Source: an uncultured Proteiniphilum sp.
Lineage (GTDB): Bacteria; Bacteroidota; Bacteroidia; Bacteroidales; Dysgonomonadaceae
Direction: 5' to 3'
DNA length: 61,631 bases
Assembly (NCBI RefSeq): GCF_937873925.1
Contig: NZ_CALNAT010000016.1
Span: 1-61,631 of the forward strand
The position numbers and the translations under genes are program-made. The notes beneath the pieces are model-generated. The model made no database searches. It was not told where the DNA came from and worked only from the letters and a program-made list of their open reading frames with translations. Positions within the stretch are counted from its first letter, which is position 1, and every line of letters begins with the position of its first letter. This document shows positions 9,158 through 17,509 of this stretch, one piece after another.

Positions 9158-11704
9158 TCATACTGATTCCACAACCTGCATAAAGGAATACTGATAATCT
9201 GTCCCTAACGAAGACTTATATATATTACAAAAATTATCATATACGGTTTTTGCAAGCCCTATTTTACTCTGTTGGTAAAGAATGGAACATTTTATCTGTA
9301 ATGCTTCCTCGCTAAGGAAATCGTGTTGGAACAAAGTATCCGCTATTTTTAATTTCAGAGAGTCAGTCAAATCGAATTTTTTCAAAATTCTACACAAAAA
9401 ATCAATGGCCGTGTTGGCGAAATCGTTTTTGAAGGTATCTATCCAATCAGCTTCCATATTGGGTAGCATTCCTCCTCTTGTGAGCAACTCCAACATTTTT
9501 TCTAAATCCTGATTACCTTTTTCTTCAAAAAGCTTCATTATTTCCAAATAATCACACAAGGTGTCATCCTCTATCTGGATTCTCCAATAGCTGTTTTGAT
9601 TGATAATTTTTAAATCCCCGATCTCCTCGAGTATTGTTCTCAGCTTACTCATATAAACGTTCCGGTTGTTTTTGGCAGCTTCTTCGGATTTGTCATACCA
9701 CAGCAACTGAATCAATTTGTGGCCGCTGATCCCCTTTGAATCTTTGGCGGAATAGCAAACGAGTGCAATCAACAAAGATTGAAGCGTCGGTGAAAACAAA
9801 GAGGTTATATCATTTCCTTTTTTATCGAATGCCCTGAACCTGCCAAAAAAACAGATACATCCCTGGGTAAAATTGTAATATTGCCGGGTTGGCTCTTCCT
9901 CAAAAGCGGGGGTGAGGATAGCGGCCACCACTTCGCGTGGAACTTTGACTTCTTCTTTTTGCCCGGTTCTTTTCTTTTTTCGATAATAATATACAGAGGC
10001 TAAAACTGTTATGCCGAGAAAAAAAAGTCCGAGCAGGCAGTTCCGTTTTTTCCGGAACCGCTTTTGCTCTATTCCTGTAGGGCTCTGTTGCACAGATTTA
10101 ACCGAAACGGGCGGATAATCTATTTCGTATATTTCCAAAGTCGACTCTCCACTCACTTGTGAAAGTAGAATGGATGCATACAGTTTTTGCTGTCCGGGTG
10201 CGAAAAACAAATTTGTATAGATGTAATGAGTGTTGAAGCTAATTCCAATCGGCAAAGACATCGGCTCTAATGCCGTATGCATCGTATCTATCTTCATCAA
10301 CACTCCACCCGATTGCGAAGTGAAAACGTAAAAACATTGATTTTTGCTATCGTAAATCATATTTTCACTCGGTATGAATTCCCCGTTTTCGGGACTTCCC
10401 CCCAATGACCACAGGTGTTTTACTGTTTTGTCGGTCAAATTTACCGAATACAGGTCGTAATAGTTGCGGGGGGACAACTCCTGCCGTCCCGTAGGAGATC
10501 CGCGACCGCCGAAAATATACAGGTTTTTGTCCACGAGCACAGAGGCGGGCGAGTAGCGAGGATCAATAGCCGACAACTGCACGCGCTGTGGCTGCTTGTT
10601 CTCATGCAAAGGATAGCAGAAAAGTAACTCGTTATTATAAAGATAATGTCCATATCCTCCAAAGCTGATCAGTGCCGAATCGGCCGGGTTGAAAACAACG
10701 GTGCTATTCCAATAATCATGGTCTGCCGTAGGTGCTTTTTGGCTTTTCCACATGCTCTGGGTTAAATCGAAAACGGAATAAATATCCTCGGTCAGGTTAT
10801 AAGACACTAATTGTTGTTCCGAAGAAATGTAAATCAGTTGATTGGGCGCGTTTGCCGCGTATTCCCCCCCTCTTATCATTGATGTATCCACCTCTATTCC
10901 ATTCCCTTTATTTTTTGAGGAAGGGGAAAAGGTATAAATTTCCGTATTTGTCGTGATGAAAAATTTGTCTCCTATGGAATCAAAAGCAATAGCGGGTGCT
11001 GTGTCCAGCGCTTGTTCATAAATTTTTCGCCAGGTAATATAATCATCCATTATCCATTGCGTGTTTTTACCCACGGCAGGTACACCCGCAATTTCGTCGT
11101 AGCAAATATCGCCGGCGTGTTGCTCCATTCTCCAAAGGCGTATTCCCTCCTTGTCCCTTTTCAGACTGACATTTTTTATATTCACAGAGGCAATGTCATC
11201 CAGGACAAATCCCTCAAATGGACAACGTCCGAAAGCAATCCGCACACTTTTCGTACCTTTCAGTTTTTCGTGCGTCATTTCTATTTCTTCGCCGTCGTAT
11301 TGCAATACAATTTGTCCGCTTTTGGAATTGAGCGATAGCGTTACATTCAGCCAGGTTTCCACCCTCGCTTGTTTTTGAATAGGGAAAACTTCTTCTCCTA
11401 CCAATAAGAAAGGTAAACGAATGTCGTTTTCACTTACACTATACATTAAATCTATGTTTTCATTGTCATTCGTAATCACACGAAACACCGTACCGAAAAC
11501 ATTATCTCCCCTGACCCACAAGTCGAAGTTCAAATCCAATTGCTTTCCCTCTGTTTTTATGGGCATACCATTCTCTAAAATCATACTCGTAAAACGGGGA
11601 ACGGGCAACGGATAAGACCGAATATGAAGTCCATACTCGGAAATATTCGCGTTGATGTAAATGCAGCTTAATAATATCAGAGTAATAAGCAATATATTTC
11701 TCAT
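9158..11704 (-). CDS. Membrane-spanning regulator: LamG-like/Kelch-like sensor with SARP/BTAD-like effector
   Basis: About 848 residues. Seen in order: signal sequence; a lectin-like (LamG/concanavalin) region at about 25-210 (FDLWVRGDNVFGTVFRV, TWLNVTLSLN, VRIAFG); a Kelch-like region at about 240-530 (FFITTNTEIYTF, NLYIFGGRG, LYSVNL); one membrane helix at about 558-575 followed by YYYRKKKR. The cytoplasmic part begins CICFFGRFRAFDKKGNDIT and continues LLIALVCYS...LIQLLWYDKSEEAAKNNRNVYMSKLRTIL, the pattern of a SARP/OmpR winged helix, with a helical BTAD/TPR-like tail. Inference: it senses a periplasmic glycan and acts on DNA directly. It diverges from PUL1 across 770 bases, so PUL1 is the obvious target. 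Start ATG 11704 is preferred to GTG 11707. It lacks histidine kinase and response regulator motifs. Confidence 0.75.
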   Translation of the reverse strand: MRNILLITLILLSCIYINANISEYGLHIRSYPLPVPRFTSMILENGMPIKTEGKQLDLNFDLWVRGDNVFGTVFRVITNDNENIDLMYSVSENDIRLPFLLVGEEVFPIQKQARVETWLNVTLSLNSKSGQIVLQYDGEEIEMTHEKLKGTKSVRIAFGRCPFEGFVLDDIASVNIKNVSLKRDKEGIRLWRMEQHAGDICYDEIAGVPAVGKNTQWIMDDYITWRKIYEQALDTAPAIAFDSIGDKFFITTNTEIYTFSPSSKNKGNGIEVDTSMIRGGEYAANAPNQLIYISSEQQLVSYNLTEDIYSVFDLTQSMWKSQKAPTADHDYWNSTVVFNPADSALISFGGYGHYLYNNELLFCYPLHENKQPQRVQLSAIDPRYSPASVLVDKNLYIFGGRGSPTGRQELSPRNYYDLYSVNLTDKTVKHLWSLGGSPENGEFIPSENMIYDSKNQCFYVFTSQSGGVLMKIDTMHTALEPMSLPIGISFNTHYIYTNLFFAPGQQKLYASILLSQVSGESTLEIYEIDYPPVSVKSVQQSPTGIEQKRFRKKRNCLLGLFFLGITVLASVYYYRKKKRTGQKEEVKVPREVVAAILTPAFEEEPTRQYYNFTQGCICFFGRFRAFDKKGNDITSLFSPTLQSLLIALVCYSAKDSKGISGHKLIQLLWYDKSEEAAKNNRNVYMSKLRTILEEIGDLKIINQNSYWRIQIEDDTLCDYLEIMKLFEEKGNQDLEKMLELLTRGGMLPNMEADWIDTFKNDFANTAIDFLCRILKKFDLTDSLKLKIADTLFQHDFLSEEALQIKCSILYQQSKIGLAKTVYDNFCNIYKSSLGTDYQYSFMQVVESV

Positions 11705-11775
11705 CACAGATAATCTTAAGATCGAATAAAAAACCGGTTAGCCAGTCCATAAGAACTGCATGTAACTTTTCGATT

Positions 11776-11783
11776 CAAATGTA
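11776..11783 (-). promoter_or_regulatory. -7 element for the membrane regulator gene
   Basis: On the minus strand this reads TACATTTG, an exact TAnnTTTG match, 72 bases before the start codon at 11704. A TTG at the usual -33 distance is not obvious, so the promoter may be weak or activator-dependent. Confidence 0.45.
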
Positions 11784-12477
11784 AGAAGAGAATCTCTTAT
11801 TATAAATAAATTTTCGAACTTTCTTTCAGGCGCTATTTTCGGAGTGCTATATATTATTGATCATTAACAAAATAATATTTATATTATTGCGCTTTTATAT
11901 ATTGTATTTTTTACATATATTCCGCGTTGTCGTGCGGTACATACCTATCTGGCAGCATGTATAATACAACTACCTTCCATCCTATTTCCGATTTTGCCAC
12001 GAATTACACTCACACATCTTACTGCTATCGCAAAACCAGGGAGTTACCCTCTTCAAAAAACCGATAAATCACTTAGCAGAAGTGAAATTCAACTACCTCC
12101 CACACAAAAAGTTCAACTAACCTTTAAAGAATGCTTTCGAAACATCTCAATTTTTCCTTTCTTGACTACGGAAAATGTTAAAATCTAAAATAATCAGATC
12201 ATCTTTGGTTAATTAATACAATTTTAATGTGTTTTTTAATGACTGCCGGACATCTTTGTGAAACTTCTTTTCAAACAACAGGCCAAAATCCGGTGTTGTC
12301 GGGTACGGATTCAGTAGGCAAAGTTAGTTGAAAAAATGAAATGAAATGAAATCAAATAATACATAAACAAAAATTTAAATCGATGCCGATATGAAAATTT
12401 AATCTAATTCAGTAAAAATTATTCTATCGGTGACATTACTCTTAGTTCTTATTTTACCCACTTATTAATTAAATGTT
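11784..12477. other. Long AT-rich divergent control region upstream of PUL1
   Basis: This stretch separates the regulator gene from the first PUL1 gene. I see no convincing protein-coding frame. Two copies of CATCTTTG (12200-12207 and 12251-12258) match the -7 consensus except for the first base but lack a well-placed TTG. There is also a TTAATTAA palindrome near 12209 and a triplicated ATGAA at 12336-12350. The first PUL1 gene may have a long 5' leader. Regulator binding sites are expected here, but none can be named. Confidence 0.4.
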
Positions 12478-14166
12478 ATGAACAAACAATTTTTCTGTAT
12501 GCTCCTCATTGGAGCTCTGGTTCTTTCAACGGGAACTTTCGTTTCATGTAGCGACGATAATGACGACCTGGACTCAAGATTGACTGTTGTTGAGGGTATG
12601 ATTCGGGAAGTAAAAGAACAATTGGAAAACCTTCCGGCAGGTTCAACCATTACAAGTGCCACGCAAAACAACGGTATTTGGACTTTGGTGCTCAGCAGTG
12701 GGCAAACGATCACGATCAACCCGTCTGCCGGTGGAGGAGGTGCTTCTCTGGAGGTTGTGGAAAAAGAGAACAGCATCGTTATCACTGTGGATGACAAGGA
12801 ATACGAATTGCCCCTTGGCCCGGGATTCCGCTCATTGGTTTACGCTCCCGAATTTACCGATGGCGAGGTTCATACCGGTTCCAATGGTAGGGCAACCGTT
12901 AGATTCCTCGTTAAACCTGCGCTCACGGAGGCCACACTTGAAAATGCAGTTTTTGCTATCGGCGCAGCGCATGAGCTTCAGACGCGTTCGGCAAGGGATC
13001 TATTCAACGTTGATGGCGACGTAACGCTTGATGGCGACTACATCGATGTACCTGTCCGCGCATTAGACGCCGAGACAGCCGGCAAAACTTACGCCGTCGT
13101 GCTTCAAATGAGCCTGGGTGGTACTGTTTACGTGTCCAACTATTTCAACCTGGTAGTTTCGGGCGATTTCACAGGTACACCGGAAGAGATCGTTGAAGCG
13201 AAACTTATCGGTGCGGTTACCGACTATACCGAGTTGGAGAATGGTTTCTCTACAGCCACTTTACCGGAGCCCACGGTCGATGTCCTGGGTACATTCAACT
13301 TCAAAGACCTTTTCGCTGAACTTCCCCAGGGTACGGTTAAATTCGAATTAGGTGCAAGAGCACTTCAGAACGACAATGTTACGAACCACTACGATGTATT
13401 CCGCAATGCCCTCTCGGCTGACGGAACATGGGAATTGAAAGCGCGTCCGGGCACGAACGGCAACGCGCCCAACGGCGAACAAAACAGCGGTATCCTCATC
13501 AATGTGATCGTGGACAATGTGATCAAACACAAAATTTATTGGAAAATAGTGGACCCGATTGCGGCACTTCCTGTTGAAGCATTTGCCGGTACGTTTAACG
13601 GAAGCCCTCATATTGAATATCCGGAAGACGTTGTATGGGAAAAAGGCGCGCGTCTCTATAATTTTAACAAAGAATTCACCAAAGGCGATTTCAAACCGAT
13701 GCACGATGGCGGAAACTTCGTCCAGGCTTTCGGGAACTACGAGGTATCAGTAGGGAGTGATTATCTCATATACAACGACGGGGAAGAGCTTCAACTTGGC
13801 GAACTCGGGGAAAAATTAGCCAAGCATTCAAGAGGTCTGTATTGGGGAAACCGTCAATCATCCATTGCCGCTTCGCAACGTCGCAACCTCGACATTCCCG
13901 ATGAGCAGAAAGGTAATGGCGAAATCATTGGAGGCTATGACGGTATCTCCACCGATGAAATGTGGAATACTTTCGGATTCCGTATAATCAATACAGGTCT
14001 CGAAATGTCGGACAGCTACGGTGGAAATGCACTTCGTGTAGGTGTGGGTTTAAGTTATGAGTATGCTTATGGAGAAAGATCTATTGGCCATAACGGAGCA
14101 CTGGTTTTCCTTTGGATCAACCGTCGTGTCAGTCCGGCAGATGTAACCGATCCTACTCCAAGGTAA
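12478..14166 (+). CDS. DUF4988-type surface lipoprotein, first gene of PUL1
   Basis: A 562-residue lipoprotein: the signal sequence ends FVSC, and the cysteine is followed by SDDNDDLD, an acidic stretch like the Bacteroidetes lipoprotein export signal, so surface exposure is likely. A short coiled coil (RLTVVEGMIREVKEQLENL) leads into the motif TSATQNNGIWTLVLSSGQTI, typical of DUF4988, the N-terminal domain also found on PL29 enzymes. The remainder looks beta-rich without catalytic motifs that I recognise. Inference: a surface glycan-binding protein for the SusCD pair that follows. Its place before susC is unusual, since such proteins normally follow susD. Two hairpins separate it from susC. 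Confidence 0.75.
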   Translation: MNKQFFCMLLIGALVLSTGTFVSCSDDNDDLDSRLTVVEGMIREVKEQLENLPAGSTITSATQNNGIWTLVLSSGQTITINPSAGGGGASLEVVEKENSIVITVDDKEYELPLGPGFRSLVYAPEFTDGEVHTGSNGRATVRFLVKPALTEATLENAVFAIGAAHELQTRSARDLFNVDGDVTLDGDYIDVPVRALDAETAGKTYAVVLQMSLGGTVYVSNYFNLVVSGDFTGTPEEIVEAKLIGAVTDYTELENGFSTATLPEPTVDVLGTFNFKDLFAELPQGTVKFELGARALQNDNVTNHYDVFRNALSADGTWELKARPGTNGNAPNGEQNSGILINVIVDNVIKHKIYWKIVDPIAALPVEAFAGTFNGSPHIEYPEDVVWEKGARLYNFNKEFTKGDFKPMHDGGNFVQAFGNYEVSVGSDYLIYNDGEELQLGELGEKLAKHSRGLYWGNRQSSIAASQRRNLDIPDEQKGNGEIIGGYDGISTDEMWNTFGFRIINTGLEMSDSYGGNALRVGVGLSYEYAYGERSIGHNGALVFLWINRRVSPADVTDPTPR

Positions 14167-14187
14167 GAGTAAAATATTCGGATAAGG

Positions 14188-14253
14188 GGGCTGTCTCGAC
14201 AGCCCAACAAAGAAGCCTTCCCAAAGGATGAGATATTCTCTTCCTTTGGGGAA
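14188..14253 (+). terminator. Two consecutive hairpins between the DUF4988 gene and susC
   Basis: The first hairpin is GGGCTGTC-tc-GACAGCCC (14188-14205), a perfect inverted repeat. The second pairs TTCCCAAAGGA (14218-14228) with TCCTTTGGGGAA (14242-14253), with one bulged G. Neither has a strong T-run. They may be a leaky terminator or an RNA-stability element that sets the ratio of lipoprotein to SusC mRNA. Confidence 0.5.
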
Positions 14254-14310
14254 ATGAGAGGGAGCTTATAAAAAATAATTGTACCATTGAATAAATATTA
14301 ATTGAATAAT

Positions 14311-17300
14311 ATGATAAAAAAAAGATATGTATCCACTTCACTGAAGTCGATGGTGATCATGCTTTTTTGCCTCATGGCTACATTCCCGATACTTGCCCAG
14401 CAGCGAACCGTGAATGGGACGGTGGTCGATGCCCTCGGCGAATCGATTATCGGAGCAAGTGTGAGGGTAGAAGGCACAATGCGCGGAACGGCGACGGACA
14501 TTGATGGAAAATTCTCAATAGAAGCCGCACCCAATGAAATGTTAAGGATATCTTACATTGGCTATGACGATATGGTTGTGGCGGCTTCTTCTACCACCCT
14601 CAACATCGTGTTGCAGGAAGACACCCAAACTTTGGAAGAGGTGGTAGTAGTAGGGTACGGGACCCGCAGAAAAGAAACGCTTACGGGTGCCGTCGCCGCT
14701 GTTACGGCTTCGGAAATCGTAGTTACGAAAAACGAGAACGTGGTAAATATGCTCTCGGGTAAACTTCCGGGCGTGCGTATCTCACAAAGAAGCTCTCAGC
14801 CGGGAGAGTTCGATAATGCGATCGACATTCGCGGTATGGGTACGCCACTTATTGTGGTGGACGGTATTCCGCGTGACCAGGCATATTTCTCCCGTATGGA
14901 CGCCAGTGAAATTGAAAGTGTATCGGTGTTGAAAGATGCTTCGGCAGCTATCTATGGTGTACGTGCGGCAAACGGTGTGATCCTTGTTACAACCAAACGC
15001 GGTACTTCTGCTACTACGGGTAAGTTTGACATTACGTTCTCTACCAACTATGGTTTCCAGTCGTTCCTCTATATGCCCGAAACGGCCGACGCTGTAACGC
15101 ACATGTTGTTGATGAACGAAAAAGAGTTGAACAACAATTTCGGTCGCAACTATTTTCATCTTGCCCCCCCTCGTTACACTTACGACCAGATGTTTGAATA
15201 CAGCACAGGCCTGAGGCCAAGTACAAACTGGACGAATGAATTGTTTGACAAAGTATCGCCTCAGCAGCAACACAATCTTTCGGTGAATGGCAACTCGGAC
15301 AAGATCGATTACTTCTTCAACCTAGGTTATATGGAGCAAATGGGTGCTTACAAAAGCAAATCGTTGAATTATGACCGCTGGAACTTCCGAGGCAATGTCG
15401 ATGCCCGCATTACCGACCGTTTGAGTGCTTCTGTTATGTTGAGCGGTTACATGGACGAAAGAAATCAACCGTTTACCGATATCTGGGCAGTGTATAAAAA
15501 GGCATGGACTTATCGCCCGACTTCGGAAGCATGGGTGGACGGCGATCACGATCTTCCTGCATACGATACGGAAATGTTGGAGAGTGAAAACCCCGTTGCC
15601 GCTATCAACAGCGACTTTACAGGATATCGTCAGGTAAAACGTACGAACTTCAACGGTGCACTGGCTTTGACCTACGACATTCCGGGCATTGAAGGACTTA
15701 ACGCACGTGCTTTCTATAGCTACGACTACAATGCACAGAACAATACTTCCCGTCAGCGTACTTACTACCTGTATAACCGCCAGGACGACGGAACGCTTCA
15801 ACAGTTTGCCCGCAACAGTCCGGGCAACCTGGAACGCAGAACCGAACTCGGCTACAGTACTATAATGCAGTTGTCGCTCAACTATGCCAACAAATTCGGC
15901 GATCACAATGTGGGCGGTATGGTGTTGTTTGAAGAGCAATACAACTTCTGGGACAGTTTCTATGCCCGTCGTAATATGTTTTTCGATAGCGACTACCTGT
16001 TTGCCGGAGATGAAGAAGATCAGGTCGGCGGAATGGGCGGTGTAGGCGACAATGCCCGTCAGGCTATCGTGGGCAAAGCCAATTATGACTATAAGTCGAA
16101 ATATATCATCGACTACTCATTCCGTTACGACGGCTCATCCCGCTTCCCGAAAGCCACACGCTGGGGATTGTTCCAATCGCTGTCCGCAGGCTGGAGATTA
16201 AGTGAAGAGGGCTTTATCAAAGAACGTATTCCGTTCCTTACCAATATGATGCTCCGTGCCTCTATCGGTAAATTGGGAGATGACGGCTCGGCAGGGAACT
16301 ATCCTTCAACGATCGTGGGTTATAACCTGACAGCCGACAGAGGTTGGTATTACAACGGCGTATTTATGACTTCCGTGAATCCAACGGCTATTCCTAACCC
16401 TAACCTCACGTGGTACACCGCTACCACGGAAAACGCAGGTATCGACTTCAACTTGTGGAACCAAAAATTGACAGGCACTATGGAAGTGTTCAGACGTACC
16501 CGCAAAGGCTTGTTGAGAACACCGGAAGTACAACTCCCCGGTTCGGTAGGAGCCAATATGCCCCAGCAAAACCTCGAGAGCGACCGTACATTCGGGTGGG
16601 AGATCAGTCTGGGACACAGGAACCGTTGGCAAGGTATCACCTATTGGGTAAACGGGCAGATTTCGGCTACCAAGAACAGATGGATCTATCGTCTTGACAG
16701 TCCTGCCGGAAACTCAATGGAAAACTGGTATCGTCAGGATGTATCAGGACGTAACCGCGACATTTGGTTCGCCATACAAGAAGCAGGACGCTTCACGAGC
16801 TTAGACCAGATCCGCAACCAGCATAACACCACCGGCGGCAACTTCCACCAGGGGTCTCTTCCGGGCGACTATTATTATCTCGACTGGAATGGCGACGGTG
16901 TGATCAATGATCAGGATAGGTTCCCGGTGGCTACCTACAACCTGCCGACTTTCAACTACGGGATCAATGGGGGTGCTGCCTGGAAGAACATCGACTTCTC
17001 GATGAACTGGCAAGGTTCGGCAGGGGTTTACAGCCAATATGACGAGGTATTTACGGAAGTAGGTCCGTTCGACGGGGGTGCGGCATTGAGTATGTACACG
17101 GACCGTTGGCACACGCCAAATGCGTGGGATGATCCCTGGCATCCGGATACACAATGGATAGAGGGTTATTATCCTGCCACGGGTCGCCCGTTCAATACAG
17201 GAACTACCGGGATCAAAAACACTTCATACATTCGTTTGAAATCGCTCGAAATAGGTTACTCGCTGCCTAAGGCCTGGGTAACAAAAGTGAATGTGAATGA

Positions 17301-17493
17301 TATTCGTTTCTATGTGAATGGATACAACCTGTTGACATTCTCGGGAATGAAATATATGGATCCGGAGCGTCCGGGAACGCGGGGAGGCGCTAATACCAAC
17401 ACCGATGGCAGTACCAACACCAATACCAGTGTCTTGTTCTACAACTATCCGGTGAACCGTGTGATCAATATTGGTGCGATATTGAAATTTTAA
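14311..17493 (+). CDS. SusC/RagA-family TonB-dependent transporter of PUL1
   Basis: A 1,060-residue outer-membrane transporter from ATG 14311; a TTG at 14302 adds only three residues. Seen: signal peptide ending ILAQ; a CarboxypepD-reg-like domain (NGTVVDALGESIIGASV ... ATDIDGKFSI); the linker LEEVVVVGYGT; a plug domain (NVVNMLSGKLPGVRI, IDIRGMGTPLIVVDGIP, DASAAIYGVRAANGVILVTTK); then a large beta-barrel ending INIGAILKF. There is no STN domain, so unlike the second SusC here it is not built to signal to an anti-sigma factor. This fits control by the adjacent membrane regulator. Family role: TonB-driven import of oligosaccharides captured by the partner SusD, encoded 16 bases downstream. Confidence 0.95.
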   Translation: MIKKRYVSTSLKSMVIMLFCLMATFPILAQQRTVNGTVVDALGESIIGASVRVEGTMRGTATDIDGKFSIEAAPNEMLRISYIGYDDMVVAASSTTLNIVLQEDTQTLEEVVVVGYGTRRKETLTGAVAAVTASEIVVTKNENVVNMLSGKLPGVRISQRSSQPGEFDNAIDIRGMGTPLIVVDGIPRDQAYFSRMDASEIESVSVLKDASAAIYGVRAANGVILVTTKRGTSATTGKFDITFSTNYGFQSFLYMPETADAVTHMLLMNEKELNNNFGRNYFHLAPPRYTYDQMFEYSTGLRPSTNWTNELFDKVSPQQQHNLSVNGNSDKIDYFFNLGYMEQMGAYKSKSLNYDRWNFRGNVDARITDRLSASVMLSGYMDERNQPFTDIWAVYKKAWTYRPTSEAWVDGDHDLPAYDTEMLESENPVAAINSDFTGYRQVKRTNFNGALALTYDIPGIEGLNARAFYSYDYNAQNNTSRQRTYYLYNRQDDGTLQQFARNSPGNLERRTELGYSTIMQLSLNYANKFGDHNVGGMVLFEEQYNFWDSFYARRNMFFDSDYLFAGDEEDQVGGMGGVGDNARQAIVGKANYDYKSKYIIDYSFRYDGSSRFPKATRWGLFQSLSAGWRLSEEGFIKERIPFLTNMMLRASIGKLGDDGSAGNYPSTIVGYNLTADRGWYYNGVFMTSVNPTAIPNPNLTWYTATTENAGIDFNLWNQKLTGTMEVFRRTRKGLLRTPEVQLPGSVGANMPQQNLESDRTFGWEISLGHRNRWQGITYWVNGQISATKNRWIYRLDSPAGNSMENWYRQDVSGRNRDIWFAIQEAGRFTSLDQIRNQHNTTGGNFHQGSLPGDYYYLDWNGDGVINDQDRFPVATYNLPTFNYGINGGAAWKNIDFSMNWQGSAGVYSQYDEVFTEVGPFDGGAALSMYTDRWHTPNAWDDPWHPDTQWIEGYYPATGRPFNTGTTGIKNTSYIRLKSLEIGYSLPKAWVTKVNVNDIRFYVNGYNLLTFSGMKYMDPERPGTRGGANTNTDGSTNTNTSVLFYNYPVNRVINIGAILKF

Positions 17494-17509
17494 TAGAAGA
17501 ATAATTATA

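Noticed and set aside
12200..12258. Two CATCTTTG boxes as tandem PUL1 promoters
   Set aside because: The first base differs from the consensus and neither has a TTG at the right distance. They are mentioned in the gap entry but not called as promoters.
12336..12350. Triplicated ATGAA as a phase-variable microsatellite
   Set aside because: Three units in non-coding AT-rich DNA are too few to support slippage-based switching.
14782..15939. Several 60-200 codon minus-strand frames opposite to the PUL1 susC gene
   Set aside because: They are shadows of the SusC reading frame without domain content.
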